A stretch of DNA of 64,000 nucleotides from Desulfobulbaceae bacterium DB1 (GTDB taxonomy: Bacteria > Desulfobacterota > Desulfobulbia > Desulfobulbales > SURF-16): positions 310,001-374,000 of the forward strand of contig MQUF01000003.1 in assembly GCA_001914235.1 (NCBI GenBank), in the 5' to 3' direction. The notes under the pieces are model-generated. The model did no database searches, was not told the DNA's origin, and worked only from the letters and a program-made list of their open reading frames with translations. Below are positions 49,481 to 59,282 of the stretch, piece after piece. The number at the start of each line of letters is the position of its first letter. Within the stretch, counting starts at the first letter, position 1. Made by a program: the position numbers and the translations under genes.

Positions 49481-49509
49481 TTGATTTTGTAAAGGATCCA
49501 AAATACAAT
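49481..49509 (+). promoter_or_regulatory. Sigma-70 promoter of TPS locus
   Basis: TTGATT (49481-49486), 17-bp spacer, TACAAT (49504-49509), giving a leader of about 125 bases before tpsB. Confidence 0.7.
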
Positions 49510-49542
49510 AAGTTAATTTCCGCTGTCGGAACGGTTTTTGCG

Positions 49543-49629
49543 ATGGAAATGGAGAGGGAAATCCTGGCAAACCATGGGCTGGTCCTCGATTTCGCGGGAA
49601 ATGAAATGACAAAGATCATAAAAAAGTGA
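49543..49629 (+). CDS. Possible 28-codon leader peptide before tpsB
   Basis: ATG 49543 opens a 28-residue frame (MEMEREILANHG..MTKIIKK) between the promoter and the tpsB start, ending 14 bp before it. No good ribosome binding site. It might tune tpsB translation or be chance. Confidence 0.25.
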   Translation: MEMEREILANHGLVLDFAGNEMTKIIKK

Positions 49630-49642
49630 ATACGCAAAAAAA

Positions 49643-51361
49643 ATGAAAGAGAAAATGATGAGCGTCTTTTTATTGCACATAACCGAGGGTGCCCGGTTTT
49701 TAATCATTTTTTTCCTGCTGTTGCTCCCCGTCATGGCGGATACGGTTTCCGCGCAAGAGGCCCCTGGTTTTCGTCCCGGACGGCAAGAGCTCGTCCCGCC
49801 GGAATCGGTTCGTCCCAAAATGAAAATCGATATGCAGATCCCCGAGGGAGGCAGGGCTTTTCGTGCAGAGCTGGAAAAAATCACCTTGTTTCTTGAAAAG
49901 ATCGAGATTGAAGGGGTGACCATTTATCCGGAGGAAGAGATTCGGGCATTTTATCAGGATCTGCTGGGGAAGGAGATCGCCCTGGCGCGAATCTATGATG
50001 TTGAGGAAAAAATTACCCTGAAATACCGGCGGGACGGGTATGTGCTGTCCCGGGCCATCGTGCCTCAGCAGCGCATCCGCGACGGTGTTGCCAAGATTTA
50101 TGTTGTTGAAGGTTTTATTGACCGGATTCACATTGAAGGGGCGGAACCCGTGCAGCCCAGGATTCTCGCCATGCTGAAAAAAATCGTCGGCAAGAAACCG
50201 CTGAAGATTCAGGATCTTGAACGCTCACTCCTCTTGGTCAACGAAATGGCCGGTGTGACAACCAGCAATATCATCCGGCCTTCCGAAGATACGCCGGGCG
50301 CGTCCGAGCTGGTGGTGGCGGCCGAGCGGCAACTGCTGGACGGCTACCTGTCCTATGACAACTACGGCAGCTATTATCTCGGGCCGGAGCGCGCCGCCCT
50401 CGGTCTTAATCTCAATTCGCCCTTTCGGCTGGGCGAAAGATTTTCCGTTATCGGCCTGATCACCAATCCCACCACTGAGCTGAAGTACATTGAGGCTGAC
50501 GTCAGCCTGCCGCTCAATACCGAAGGACTCACTTTGGACATGAGTATGTCCGAGGGGCCTTCCCGGCCCGATGACGACCTGCGGCAGCTGGACACAGAGG
50601 GCCGCACCTATATCAAGACCGTCGCTTTGGCATATCCCTGGATTCGCACCCGCAATACCAGCCTCAGGATCGAGGCGGGCTATACCCACCTGAAATATCT
50701 GGTGCATGTGCTGGATGAAAAGTTTTTTGAAGACCGCATTCCGAAATATTATGCCTCCGCAACTCTTGATTTTCTTGATCAGTTTGCCGGGGCAAACACC
50801 ATTATCCTGACCGCCAATCAAGGACTTGACTGGTCGGCAACCCAAAAGGGCTCCCTCTACTCAACCCGTGTCGAGGCAAGCCCGCAATTCACCAGCTTCA
50901 ATGGGGAATTGCGGAGGATGCAGTACCTTGACCTTCTTACCCCCGGGCTTAGCCTGCTGACTCGATTTTTGTGGCAGTACAGCGACGAACCGCTTTTTTC
51001 CTCGGAGGAGTTCGGTATCGGCGGCAGAGCAATTGGCCGCGGCTATGATGACGGCGAAATACTGGGGGACAAGGGCATCGGGTTTTCCGCCGAACTGCAG
51101 TACCTCACGCCGATCTACCGCGACTTTTCCTTCCAGCCCTATGCCTTCTACGATACGGGCAAGGTGTGGAATGTTGATGATATTGATGAAAACACGGACA
51201 ATGAAAACCCGGATCTGGAGTCGGCCGGTCTGGGGATTCGAGTGTTCTGGCGGGAAAGCGTTACCCTGCACTGGGAAGTGGCAAAGCCGCTTTCCCGGAT
51301 CCCTTCCCGGCAGAATGATCGGGATCCCTGGTATTCCTTTGCTGTGATTTTCACTTTTTGA
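49643..51361 (+). CDS. Two-partner secretion transporter TpsB (FhaC/ShlB family)
   Basis: 572 residues. Signal peptide ~15-38. POTRA domain 1 (~70-145: IEIEGVTIYPEEEIRAFYQD, RRDGYVLSRAIVPQQ) and POTRA 2 (~150-225: GFIDRIHIEGAEPVQ, LEDL-type ERSLLLVNEMAGV). The barrel begins near DGYLSYDNYGSYYLGPERA and carries FGIGGRAIGRGYDDGEILGD, the conserved family motif close to the C-terminal third; the chain ends in a Phe (YSFAVIFTF), as outer-membrane barrels do. It exports the large protein encoded next. Confidence 0.94.
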   Translation: MKEKMMSVFLLHITEGARFLIIFFLLLLPVMADTVSAQEAPGFRPGRQELVPPESVRPKMKIDMQIPEGGRAFRAELEKITLFLEKIEIEGVTIYPEEEIRAFYQDLLGKEIALARIYDVEEKITLKYRRDGYVLSRAIVPQQRIRDGVAKIYVVEGFIDRIHIEGAEPVQPRILAMLKKIVGKKPLKIQDLERSLLLVNEMAGVTTSNIIRPSEDTPGASELVVAAERQLLDGYLSYDNYGSYYLGPERAALGLNLNSPFRLGERFSVIGLITNPTTELKYIEADVSLPLNTEGLTLDMSMSEGPSRPDDDLRQLDTEGRTYIKTVALAYPWIRTRNTSLRIEAGYTHLKYLVHVLDEKFFEDRIPKYYASATLDFLDQFAGANTIILTANQGLDWSATQKGSLYSTRVEASPQFTSFNGELRRMQYLDLLTPGLSLLTRFLWQYSDEPLFSSEEFGIGGRAIGRGYDDGEILGDKGIGFSAELQYLTPIYRDFSFQPYAFYDTGKVWNVDDIDENTDNENPDLESAGLGIRVFWRESVTLHWEVAKPLSRIPSRQNDRDPWYSFAVIFTF

Positions 51362-51475
51362 CGGTTTGCGCTGAGATTGCCCGGATACTGGAATGTATTC
51401 CCGGTTGCAAAAAATGATAAACGAGATGCAGTCAACTGAAGAAAGGAAACATCGGTTTCCCGGCGGAGAATCGTC

Positions 51476-54400
51476 ATGAAAGGACAAGTGATTAACAAAA
51501 AAATCAGGGCGTTTGTCAACCGTTTAACCGCCAGGAAAATTGCGGCGCAGTCGACCAAAAAAGGTTTGCCGGACACGAGGAATCAGGGCAGCGGCCGATG
51601 TGTCTCCACCTTATCCGCATGCCTCGGCGCCTCGGTCTGCCTCGGTTCCCTGGTGGCACCGGCAAGCCTTTCGGCCCTGCCCCGGGACGGCAATGTGGCA
51701 GCGGGCTCCGCTTCCCTGGCTTACTCGCCTTCCCGTCTTGATGTCAATCAGGCGACCGATAAAGCGGTTATTGACTGGCGCGGCTTCAATATCGCGGCTG
51801 GTGAAGTCACCCGTTTCAACCAGCCTTCCACCTCATCCATGACCTTGAACCGGGTAACCGCCGGTGACCCGTCACGTATTCTCGGCACCATGACCGCCAA
51901 CGGCCACGTGGTGCTGGTCAACCCCAACGGTGTCTTCTTCGGACCCGGCTCCCGGGTGGACGTGGGCGGCCTGGTCGCCACCACCGCCGACATCGCGGAT
52001 ACGGATTTCATGACGGGCAATCTTCGTTTCATTGTTCCTTCGACCGTAGCGGATGCCGCTGTTATCAATCAGGGCACCATCACCGTGCGCGATGCAGGGC
52101 TTGCGGCGCTGGTGGCCCCGGTGGCGGCAAATACCGGCATTATCCAGGCACGGCTCGGCAAGGTGGCGCTCGCTGCCGGTAATACCTTTACCCTTGATTT
52201 CCATGGCGACAATCTTCTCCAATTCGAGGTCGGCTCCAGCGTGGGGGAGGATCAGGCGGTTGGCGTCGATGCCCTGGTCACCAACAGCGGTCTCATCGCC
52301 GCCGACGGCGGCACGGTTCTTCTCACCGCTTCAGCCGCCGGGCGCGCTGTCGACAGGATCGTCAACATGGACGGCATCATTGAGGCAAGAGCGGTTGAAG
52401 TCGGCCGGGGAGGGGAAATTATTCTTCATGGCGGTGATGCCGGTATCGTCAGTGTCTCCGGCACCCTTGATGTTTCTGGAAAAGATGCGGGCCAACAGGG
52501 CGGGGTGGTCAAGGTGCTGGGCGACAAGGTCGGTCTTTTTGCCGGGGCGGTCATTGATGCCTCGGGATCTGCCGGCGGCGGCGAGGTGCTGGTGGGCGGT
52601 GATTTCCAGGGCGCAAATGCCGATATCGCCAATGCGACCGCCACCTGTGTGGATAGGGCTGCGGCAATTACCGCCGATGCCGTGACCGCGGGCAATGGCG
52701 GCAAGGTCATTGTCTGGGCCGACGGCACTACCCGTTTTAACGGCGAGATCAGTGCCCGGGGCGGCAGTGTCGCGGGTGACGGCGGGTTTGTCGAAACTTC
52801 GGGGAAAAATTTTGTTGAGGTACGCGGCGGCGTCAACGCTTCCTCTCCACGGGGAAAAGCTGGAAACTGGCTCATTGATCCGGCCGACATAACCATCGCC
52901 GATGCAGGACCGGCAAATGGCGCTTTTGATGGCGGTTCCCCTGAAAATCTTTTCACTCCCGGCGCCAACGACGCCGTTGCCGATGTCACCACGATTCAAA
53001 ATTCATTAAATTCCGGCACAGATGTAAAAATAACGACGACTGGCGCAGGGGGGCAGGATGGCGATATCACCGTAGCTGATTCGATCGCGCTAACCAGTGC
53101 CGGCGGGGCGACGCTGACCTTGGATGCTGATGACGACATCTTTGTCAATGCCGCTATTTCCGCAACCGTGCAGCCGTTGAATGTTTCCCTTGTCGCGCGC
53201 AATGGTAATGCCGCGGATGGGACGGATAATGTCGCGATTAACGATGCCGTCAGTTTAAACGGCGGGACTCTCGATATAACCGCCGACGGCGCGGTGACTC
53301 AAAGCGGGAGCGGCATTATTACGGCCGACACCCTGAGTGTAACCAACACCGGAGGCGACACGACCCTGGATCTGGCAAACACGGTGGCAAATCTCGGGGC
53401 ATCGGATTTCACCGGTCGGACTGCTGCGATCACGGTGACGGGCGCCCTTCATGTTGAGTCAGTGGCAGGTGCCGCAAGTCTCACTGTGACCGCCGGGGGG
53501 AACGTGGATGTTGGAAGTATTACAGGAGATAATGTAACGATTACCTCGGCAGGTTCGATCCGTGACGGGTCAACCACTGAAAACAAGAGAATAGTCGCTG
53601 ACACTGTTCATCTGATTGCCGCCGGGGCCATCGGCGAGGGAGCAGATGATCTTGATCTGGAGACCAGTGAGCTGACTGCCGAATTCGGAACCAGTATTTA
53701 TGTGGAGAATCATACGGATTTTGACGCGTTGCACCTGTTCAGCACGCAGGCGGGCGAAAACAATGAATACGAGATAGCGGCGGATGACCTTACTTTTAAC
53801 GTGACGGATGACGGCACACGCTATCTGCTGACCGACGTGAGGGAAGCATCCGGGGACGGCATGGATTTTTCCTTTCAGGGGGATGAGGATATAGCGATAG
53901 GAATGATTTGGCCTGGTGATGCTGCGACAGTTGTCGTGACCTCGACTCATGGTGCGATTCTTGAGTCGGGCGATGATGCAGCAGCGGAAATCAGGGCAAC
54001 AAACGCTATCCTCACTGCTGCCGGTGGCGTCGGCGAAACAGGTGCGGCGCTGGAGACGCGGGTTGGTGATTTGGCAATCAATGTAACGGGAGCCGGGTCA
54101 ATTTTTGTCAAAGAATTAGATCACGTGACCTTAGGCGATGTCAACACCGCGAACGGGTCTATCTCTATTACCTCCGTCGGGTCGATGACGGCAACGGATG
54201 TTGCGTCGACGGACGGCTCGGTGACACTGTTGTCAAGCGGCGGGATGATCGCAACTTTGGTGCGTGCGGTGGATTCCGGCGCGACCGGTAGCTATGACGT
54301 AAACTTGACCAACAACGACAGCGGTAATGTTGTTGTCGGAACGGTCAGCACGGACAATAACCTGGTGATCGATTCAGCGGGTTCCATCACGGACAGCGCC

Positions 54401-56731
54401 AGTGCGGTGATATCCGTCACCGGTCAGGGCATTCTGGATGCCGGCGGCGCGATCACCTTGGGTGATACGGCAACGGACAGCGTGCATTTCGGCAGCCTGG
54501 ACGCGACGGCCGCGTCAATAATTGCGATAAGCGAAGACAGTGACATGGTGGTGGACCGTTTGGTCGCGGCAAGCACCAGCCTGGCTTCAACCGGCTCAAT
54601 CACGGACAACGCCAGTGCGGTGATAACTCTCGATGGTCAGGGGGTTCTGCATGCCGGGGGTTCAATCACCCTGGGTGATACGGCAACGGACAGCGTCAAT
54701 TTCGGCAGCCTGGACGCGACGGCCGGGTCAACGATTGCGATAAGCGAAGACAGTCATACGGTTATCGATCGTTTGAGTGCGGTAAGCGTCAGCCTGGCTT
54801 CAACCGGCGCGATCAGGGACAGCGCGAGTGCGGTGGTAGACGTCAGCGGTCAGGGCATTTTGCATGCCGGCGGGTCAATCACCTTGGGTGATACGGCAAC
54901 CGACAGCGTCAATTTCGGCAGCCTGGATGCGACGGCCGGGTCAACAGTTGCGATAAGCGAAAACAGTGACATGGTGGTGGAGGGATTAAGCGCGACAAAC
55001 GCTGCCCTGACCTCGACCGGCAATATCACCGATAGCGCGAACGCGGTGATACATATCGCCGGCCAGGGGGTTTTGCATGCCGGGAGATCGATCATCCTGG
55101 GCGATACATCGACTGACAGCGTCAATTTCGGCAGTATCGATGCGACAGGGTTCACTGCAGTCTCGATCAGTGAAAACAGTGACATGATTGTCGACGGATT
55201 GACTGCAACAAGCGCAACTCTGGCCTCAACCGGTTCGATCACCGACAGTGCAAACGCAATGATCGCGGTCAACGGCCAGGGCATTCTGCATGCCGCTGGT
55301 TCAATCACCCTGGGTGATACGGCAACGGACAGCGTCAATTTCGGCAACCTGGACGTGATGGCTGGGTCAATGGCGGCAATAAGTGAAAACAGCAGTATGG
55401 TTGTTGCCCGGTTGCGTGCCGCGAGGGCCGATTTGGCTTCAACGGATAATATCACGGACAGCGCCAGTGGTAGTGTAGAGGTCAGCGGTCTGGGTGTCCT
55501 GCATGCCGGTGGTTCGATCATCCTGGGAGACACGGCAACGGACAGCGTCAATTTCGGCAGCCTTGATGCGACAGCCGGGTCAACAATTGCGATAAATGAA
55601 AACAGTGACATGGTCATTGAGCGGGTCAAGGCATCAAGCACCCATTTGACCTCAACTCAGACCCTTTATGCGGCAAAAGTCAACTCAAACCATATTACTT
55701 TTATTGCCGATGAAATGAATTTCACCGGCGGTAAAGGCAGCATCGTCGGCTATGATATTCTTCTCCAGCCGGTCGGCAAGGGGCAGGACATCAATGTGGC
55801 GGGCTCCACGGATGCCGGAAATGATTCTCTTGATCTGACAACACAGGATCTTGCCGCTTTGCGGGATGGTTTTTCGATGATTACAATCGGCAGGGCAAGC
55901 GGAACCGGTCGGATCTTTATTCCATACAATCAGTTTGAGTGGCGGGACCCGGTGACGTTTCATGTGCCGGATAGCGGAATCGTGACGGTCAGTGATGTCA
56001 TTCCCGATGATTTCGCCACCGGCACACATGTCGACGATCAGGATAAGTTCAACGTGCTGGCCGGCAAGGGTGATGCCTCTTTTACCTTCCTGTCTGATTC
56101 GTCGACAACCTTCCGGCTGAACGGTAATATCAAAACAGATGGCGGCAATGTTTTTATCGATGATGATTTGACGACGATCCTTCGTCCGGGCGCGATAGAT
56201 TCAACCAACAAGGTGACCACCAGTTCAATCGCGATTGACACGGATGGCGGTGATATCACCTTTGGCCGTATGGTCGGCCAGACCACCTACCTGATGCTGC
56301 TTGCCGGTATCTCCGAGACGTTTGTGGACGGCGGCAGCGTCAATGGCGCGGTTGAAGTCTACGGGCTGCGGCTCTCCGGGGCCGATGGCGAACTTGGAGT
56401 CAAAATCACCTCGGTTGACAATGTTTACAGTCAGGATAAGTGGCCGGCCGTATATACCATAGTCACCCTGCCCGCCCCTCACACCGGAGGCTTTACCTTT
56501 AACGACCTGCCGGTGCGCGGCATGGCGATTGATCGGGATCCGCAGAACGCCTTCCTGCTTGGTCAGTTGACATTCTTCGGCGGTGCCGGGGAACTTTTTT
56601 CCATTGAAAGTTATGCCCTGCCCGAAGGATATTCCGAAGAAGAGGGCGAGGAGGATGAAGATGAAGCATCCGACACCACGCCGAGTGAAGCCGGTTTCGG
56701 GTTGACGGGTTCCGGGGATGAATCGCAGTGA
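51476..56731 (+). CDS. Large TpsA exoprotein, hemagglutinin-like adhesin with internal repeats
   Basis: 1751 residues. An extended signal peptide (to ~66) precedes the TPS domain (~67-300: KAVIDWRGFNIAAGEVTRF, TLNRVTAGDPSRILG, VLVNPNGVFFGPGSRVDVGG). The rest is a Gly/Asp/Ser/Thr-rich beta-helix stalk with six 71-residue repeats (about residues 965-1390), then a globular C-terminal region and a very acidic tail (SEEEGEEDEDEASD). No cleavable toxin tip or membrane anchor is visible. Exported by the adjacent TpsB; probable surface adhesin or biofilm matrix protein. Confidence 0.94.
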   Translation: MKGQVINKKIRAFVNRLTARKIAAQSTKKGLPDTRNQGSGRCVSTLSACLGASVCLGSLVAPASLSALPRDGNVAAGSASLAYSPSRLDVNQATDKAVIDWRGFNIAAGEVTRFNQPSTSSMTLNRVTAGDPSRILGTMTANGHVVLVNPNGVFFGPGSRVDVGGLVATTADIADTDFMTGNLRFIVPSTVADAAVINQGTITVRDAGLAALVAPVAANTGIIQARLGKVALAAGNTFTLDFHGDNLLQFEVGSSVGEDQAVGVDALVTNSGLIAADGGTVLLTASAAGRAVDRIVNMDGIIEARAVEVGRGGEIILHGGDAGIVSVSGTLDVSGKDAGQQGGVVKVLGDKVGLFAGAVIDASGSAGGGEVLVGGDFQGANADIANATATCVDRAAAITADAVTAGNGGKVIVWADGTTRFNGEISARGGSVAGDGGFVETSGKNFVEVRGGVNASSPRGKAGNWLIDPADITIADAGPANGAFDGGSPENLFTPGANDAVADVTTIQNSLNSGTDVKITTTGAGGQDGDITVADSIALTSAGGATLTLDADDDIFVNAAISATVQPLNVSLVARNGNAADGTDNVAINDAVSLNGGTLDITADGAVTQSGSGIITADTLSVTNTGGDTTLDLANTVANLGASDFTGRTAAITVTGALHVESVAGAASLTVTAGGNVDVGSITGDNVTITSAGSIRDGSTTENKRIVADTVHLIAAGAIGEGADDLDLETSELTAEFGTSIYVENHTDFDALHLFSTQAGENNEYEIAADDLTFNVTDDGTRYLLTDVREASGDGMDFSFQGDEDIAIGMIWPGDAATVVVTSTHGAILESGDDAAAEIRATNAILTAAGGVGETGAALETRVGDLAINVTGAGSIFVKELDHVTLGDVNTANGSISITSVGSMTATDVASTDGSVTLLSSGGMIATLVRAVDSGATGSYDVNLTNNDSGNVVVGTVSTDNNLVIDSAGSITDSASAVISVTGQGILDAGGAITLGDTATDSVHFGSLDATAASIIAISEDSDMVVDRLVAASTSLASTGSITDNASAVITLDGQGVLHAGGSITLGDTATDSVNFGSLDATAGSTIAISEDSHTVIDRLSAVSVSLASTGAIRDSASAVVDVSGQGILHAGGSITLGDTATDSVNFGSLDATAGSTVAISENSDMVVEGLSATNAALTSTGNITDSANAVIHIAGQGVLHAGRSIILGDTSTDSVNFGSIDATGFTAVSISENSDMIVDGLTATSATLASTGSITDSANAMIAVNGQGILHAAGSITLGDTATDSVNFGNLDVMAGSMAAISENSSMVVARLRAARADLASTDNITDSASGSVEVSGLGVLHAGGSIILGDTATDSVNFGSLDATAGSTIAINENSDMVIERVKASSTHLTSTQTLYAAKVNSNHITFIADEMNFTGGKGSIVGYDILLQPVGKGQDINVAGSTDAGNDSLDLTTQDLAALRDGFSMITIGRASGTGRIFIPYNQFEWRDPVTFHVPDSGIVTVSDVIPDDFATGTHVDDQDKFNVLAGKGDASFTFLSDSSTTFRLNGNIKTDGGNVFIDDDLTTILRPGAIDSTNKVTTSSIAIDTDGGDITFGRMVGQTTYLMLLAGISETFVDGGSVNGAVEVYGLRLSGADGELGVKITSVDNVYSQDKWPAVYTIVTLPAPHTGGFTFNDLPVRGMAIDRDPQNAFLLGQLTFFGGAGELFSIESYALPEGYSEEEGEEDEDEASDTTPSEAGFGLTGSGDESQ
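54368..55645 (+). repeat. Six tandem 213-bp repeats in tpsA
   Basis: Units start at 54368, 54581, 54794, 55007, 55220 and 55433, each exactly 213 bp. Consensus in protein: LASTGSITDSASAVI, GQGILHAGGSITLGDTATDS, VNFGSLDATAGSTIAISENS. The nucleotide identity between units is high, so unequal crossover can change copy number. Each unit would add about three coils to a beta-helix. Confidence 0.95.
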
Positions 56732-56745
56732 TGGGTGAGGACTGG

Positions 56746-58473
56746 ATGAAACGGATTTTTTCTTTCCGGCAAATCGTTGTGGCCGGCCTGCTTGCGGCCG
56801 TGACGAGTGCATGTCAGACGACCGGGGTGACCGCTCCTTCCCGGCAAGACGGAAAACACCTTGCCGGCAGCAGTGGAATCGGTCTGATTCAATGGGAAAA
56901 TATTCCGGCGGCGGAAGCAAGGATCAGTATTGTTGAAGAAGGTGATGTTGTTCGAGCCGGAAGGGAAAAAAAAGAAGAGCGCCGTTCCCTTCTTTCCCAG
57001 GCGTTTCAGTTGAAAAACGGCAGTCTTCTTTATGAAAAACGGGACAATATCTCCCCGGAGGCCCAGGTGTTCAACCCTTCCCTGGAAATTATGAACAGGT
57101 ATGGCGGTCATCCGGAGCTGCTTTCGATGGGGTTGATTGTGGCTGCAGAGCGGATTGTCGACGCTCCTGATCTGCAAGGGGATTTCGCCTATACGGTTGT
57201 TGCCTCCGAAAACAAGAAGTGCGTGGTTTTTTTCGGCTACTCGCCGGATTCGGTTATCAATGCGGACAATAATGAGCCGTTCCGCCATTATCAGGCCGTG
57301 ACCGGAACCATCTGTGCCGCGGCCGGGACTCAAGAGGCGGAAGCGGTTGAACAACAGGCCCTGAGTTTTCTGGGCCGGATCCTGTTTGATGACGGCGAAT
57401 ATACCAGGAAGCAGCTTCTTGCCAAGGCCTTCAAGAAACTTGACCGGATTGAGGAGCAACGGATGCTCGAGATGCAGCGGGATCAGGCCGGTCCGGAGAT
57501 CCATGTCGCGGCGACCGTCGAGGCTGTCAAGGGAGAGGCAATCATCAGCGGCCGGGTTTTTGATGATTCGGTGATCGACCTGCTGCAGATAGAAGGGGAG
57601 TGGGTGGAACCGGCCAAGGACGGTTCCTTCAGCGCCACAGTCAAGGTTGATCCCTCTTTGACCGCAATAAAGCTGCTGGCGCTTGATCAGTACGGCAACA
57701 GTTCTGAAAAAAGCATCACTCTTGTCCGGAAGGAGGAAGCCGTTCCGGAAGAGGTTGCGGCCGAGGAACGCGGTGGCTATTATGCATTATTCATCGGCAA
57801 CAGCGAATACCGGCACTGGCGGGATCTCGATACGCCGCGTTATGATGTGGAATCCGTCAGTCGGATTCTGCAGGATGGTTATAACTTCACTATCCGTAAA
57901 ATCATGGTTGATTCCTCTCATAAGGATATTCTCAAGGCCTTGAATGAACAACGGAATCAGGTGGCGCCCGGCGACAGTCTTTTGATTTACTATTCCGGTC
58001 ATGGGGTTCTCCATAAAGGCAAGGGTTATTGGGTGCCCGCCGACGGATATCTTGACGATCCGGCGAAATGGATTCCCAATGTCGACATCAACCGGGCATT
58101 GCGGCGAATTCCGGCGCGGCACGTGATCGTCGTGGCTGATTCCTGTTACTCCGGCACCCTGGCCCAGGAGAAATTCGTGCTTCGTGAACAAAAGGATGCC
58201 TTTCGTCGTTCCCGAACGGCAATGTCCGCCGGCAGTGGCGACGAGGTTGTGCTTGAACCGGTGCTGGCGGAAGGGGGAAAAGATAATTCCGTATTCGCCA
58301 AAAAATTAATTCAGGTTCTTGAAAATAATCATGATAGTATGAAGGCGGGCAATGAAATTTTTCAGCAGGTCAAGTCGCTGCTGACCCTCTACCCCCAGCA
58401 TCCCCAATACGGCGCCCTGTCGGAAGTCGGGCACGAGGAAGGCGGGGATTTTTATTTTGTCAGAAAAAAATGA
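56746..58473 (+). CDS. Lipoprotein with caspase-like (C14) peptidase domain
   Basis: 575 residues from ATG 56746 after GGGTGAGG, starting 14 bp beyond the tpsA stop. The lipobox is VTSAC (Cys23). Residues ~25-330 are an uncharacterised mixed domain. From ~340 a caspase fold appears: YYALFIGNSEYRHWRDLDTP, LLIYYSGHGVLHKGKGYWVP (catalytic His) and VIVVADSCYSGTLAQ (catalytic Cys). Both catalytic residues are present. Membrane-anchored protease that might process TpsA; that is inference from gene order. Confidence 0.88.
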   Translation: MKRIFSFRQIVVAGLLAAVTSACQTTGVTAPSRQDGKHLAGSSGIGLIQWENIPAAEARISIVEEGDVVRAGREKKEERRSLLSQAFQLKNGSLLYEKRDNISPEAQVFNPSLEIMNRYGGHPELLSMGLIVAAERIVDAPDLQGDFAYTVVASENKKCVVFFGYSPDSVINADNNEPFRHYQAVTGTICAAAGTQEAEAVEQQALSFLGRILFDDGEYTRKQLLAKAFKKLDRIEEQRMLEMQRDQAGPEIHVAATVEAVKGEAIISGRVFDDSVIDLLQIEGEWVEPAKDGSFSATVKVDPSLTAIKLLALDQYGNSSEKSITLVRKEEAVPEEVAAEERGGYYALFIGNSEYRHWRDLDTPRYDVESVSRILQDGYNFTIRKIMVDSSHKDILKALNEQRNQVAPGDSLLIYYSGHGVLHKGKGYWVPADGYLDDPAKWIPNVDINRALRRIPARHVIVVADSCYSGTLAQEKFVLREQKDAFRRSRTAMSAGSGDEVVLEPVLAEGGKDNSVFAKKLIQVLENNHDSMKAGNEIFQQVKSLLTLYPQHPQYGALSEVGHEEGGDFYFVRKK

Positions 58474-58522
58474 CCCGTCCGGAAAATCACATGACGATGA
58501 GAAACGTCTTTTGGGGAGGCAG

Positions 58523-59116
58523 ATGGTGAAAAGAAAAATGCTGCTGGCTGGAATCTGTTTTTTTCTCTCCTGTCAGTCCGCCCTTGCCGAGGAACTGGCG
58601 TTCCCTGAAACGGAAAAGGAAATTCTCGACAGCTTGAGTTTCAAGGAACAGACCCTGACCCATAACGGTCAGGAATATGTCTCAACCAAGGAAGGAGAGG
58701 TCTTCATGGTTCTTGAGGGTAAACGCTACCGCATGAAGGGCATCGGCGGCATTATCAATACCGCCCTGGTGCCGAAAGCCGGAGCCCTGGTCACTTTTGA
58801 CACCAACTCGGCCCGCATCAGGGAGGAGTCCTACCAGCTTCTTCAACAGTATGGAAACGTTCTCGAACGTGACCTGCCTGATGCGAAAATCATTATCGAG
58901 GGCCATACCGACGATCTTGGGCCGGATGATTACAACAGTCTGTTGTCCGAAGAACGTGCCCTGGCCGTTAAAACCTATCTTATCAATCATTTCAAGGTCG
59001 CCCCGGATCGCGTCATGATCAAGGGCGCCGGAGAATCAAGGCCTATCGCGCCCAATGACCGGCCTGACGGGCGTTCGCTGAACCGCCGGGTTGAGTTCAT
59101 CAGAACCATTGAATAG
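58523..59116 (+). CDS. OmpA-family protein, first tandem copy
   Basis: 197 residues from the ATG after GGGGAGG. Signal peptide 1-22. A ~55-residue N-domain (EGEVFMVLEGKRYRMKGIGG) precedes the OmpA domain: LVTFDTNSARIREESYQLL, IIIEGHTDDLGPDDYNSLLS and LNRRVEFIR. It overlaps neither neighbour but is only 49 bp after the caspase-like gene. Peptidoglycan-associated anchor. About 65 percent of positions appear shared with the next gene. Confidence 0.9.
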   Translation: MVKRKMLLAGICFFLSCQSALAEELAFPETEKEILDSLSFKEQTLTHNGQEYVSTKEGEVFMVLEGKRYRMKGIGGIINTALVPKAGALVTFDTNSARIREESYQLLQQYGNVLERDLPDAKIIIEGHTDDLGPDDYNSLLSEERALAVKTYLINHFKVAPDRVMIKGAGESRPIAPNDRPDGRSLNRRVEFIRTIE

Positions 59117-59282
59117 GTAACGGTGGGAACAGCCGGTGGCAATTGTTCTTTTTTTTGGAAAATTTGTGATACAATCTGTTAGAATAAATCATGATACAGG
59201 CACATGATGTCTCCCTGTCCGCGGGCGGAAGAATTGCCTGCCGGGGTGCGGAGCCGACAAATGATGATGAGGGTTTTTTGCC

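Noticed and set aside
54360-55650. CRISPR-like array in tpsA
   Set aside because: The regular 213-bp repeats are in frame, encode conserved protein and have no spacers.
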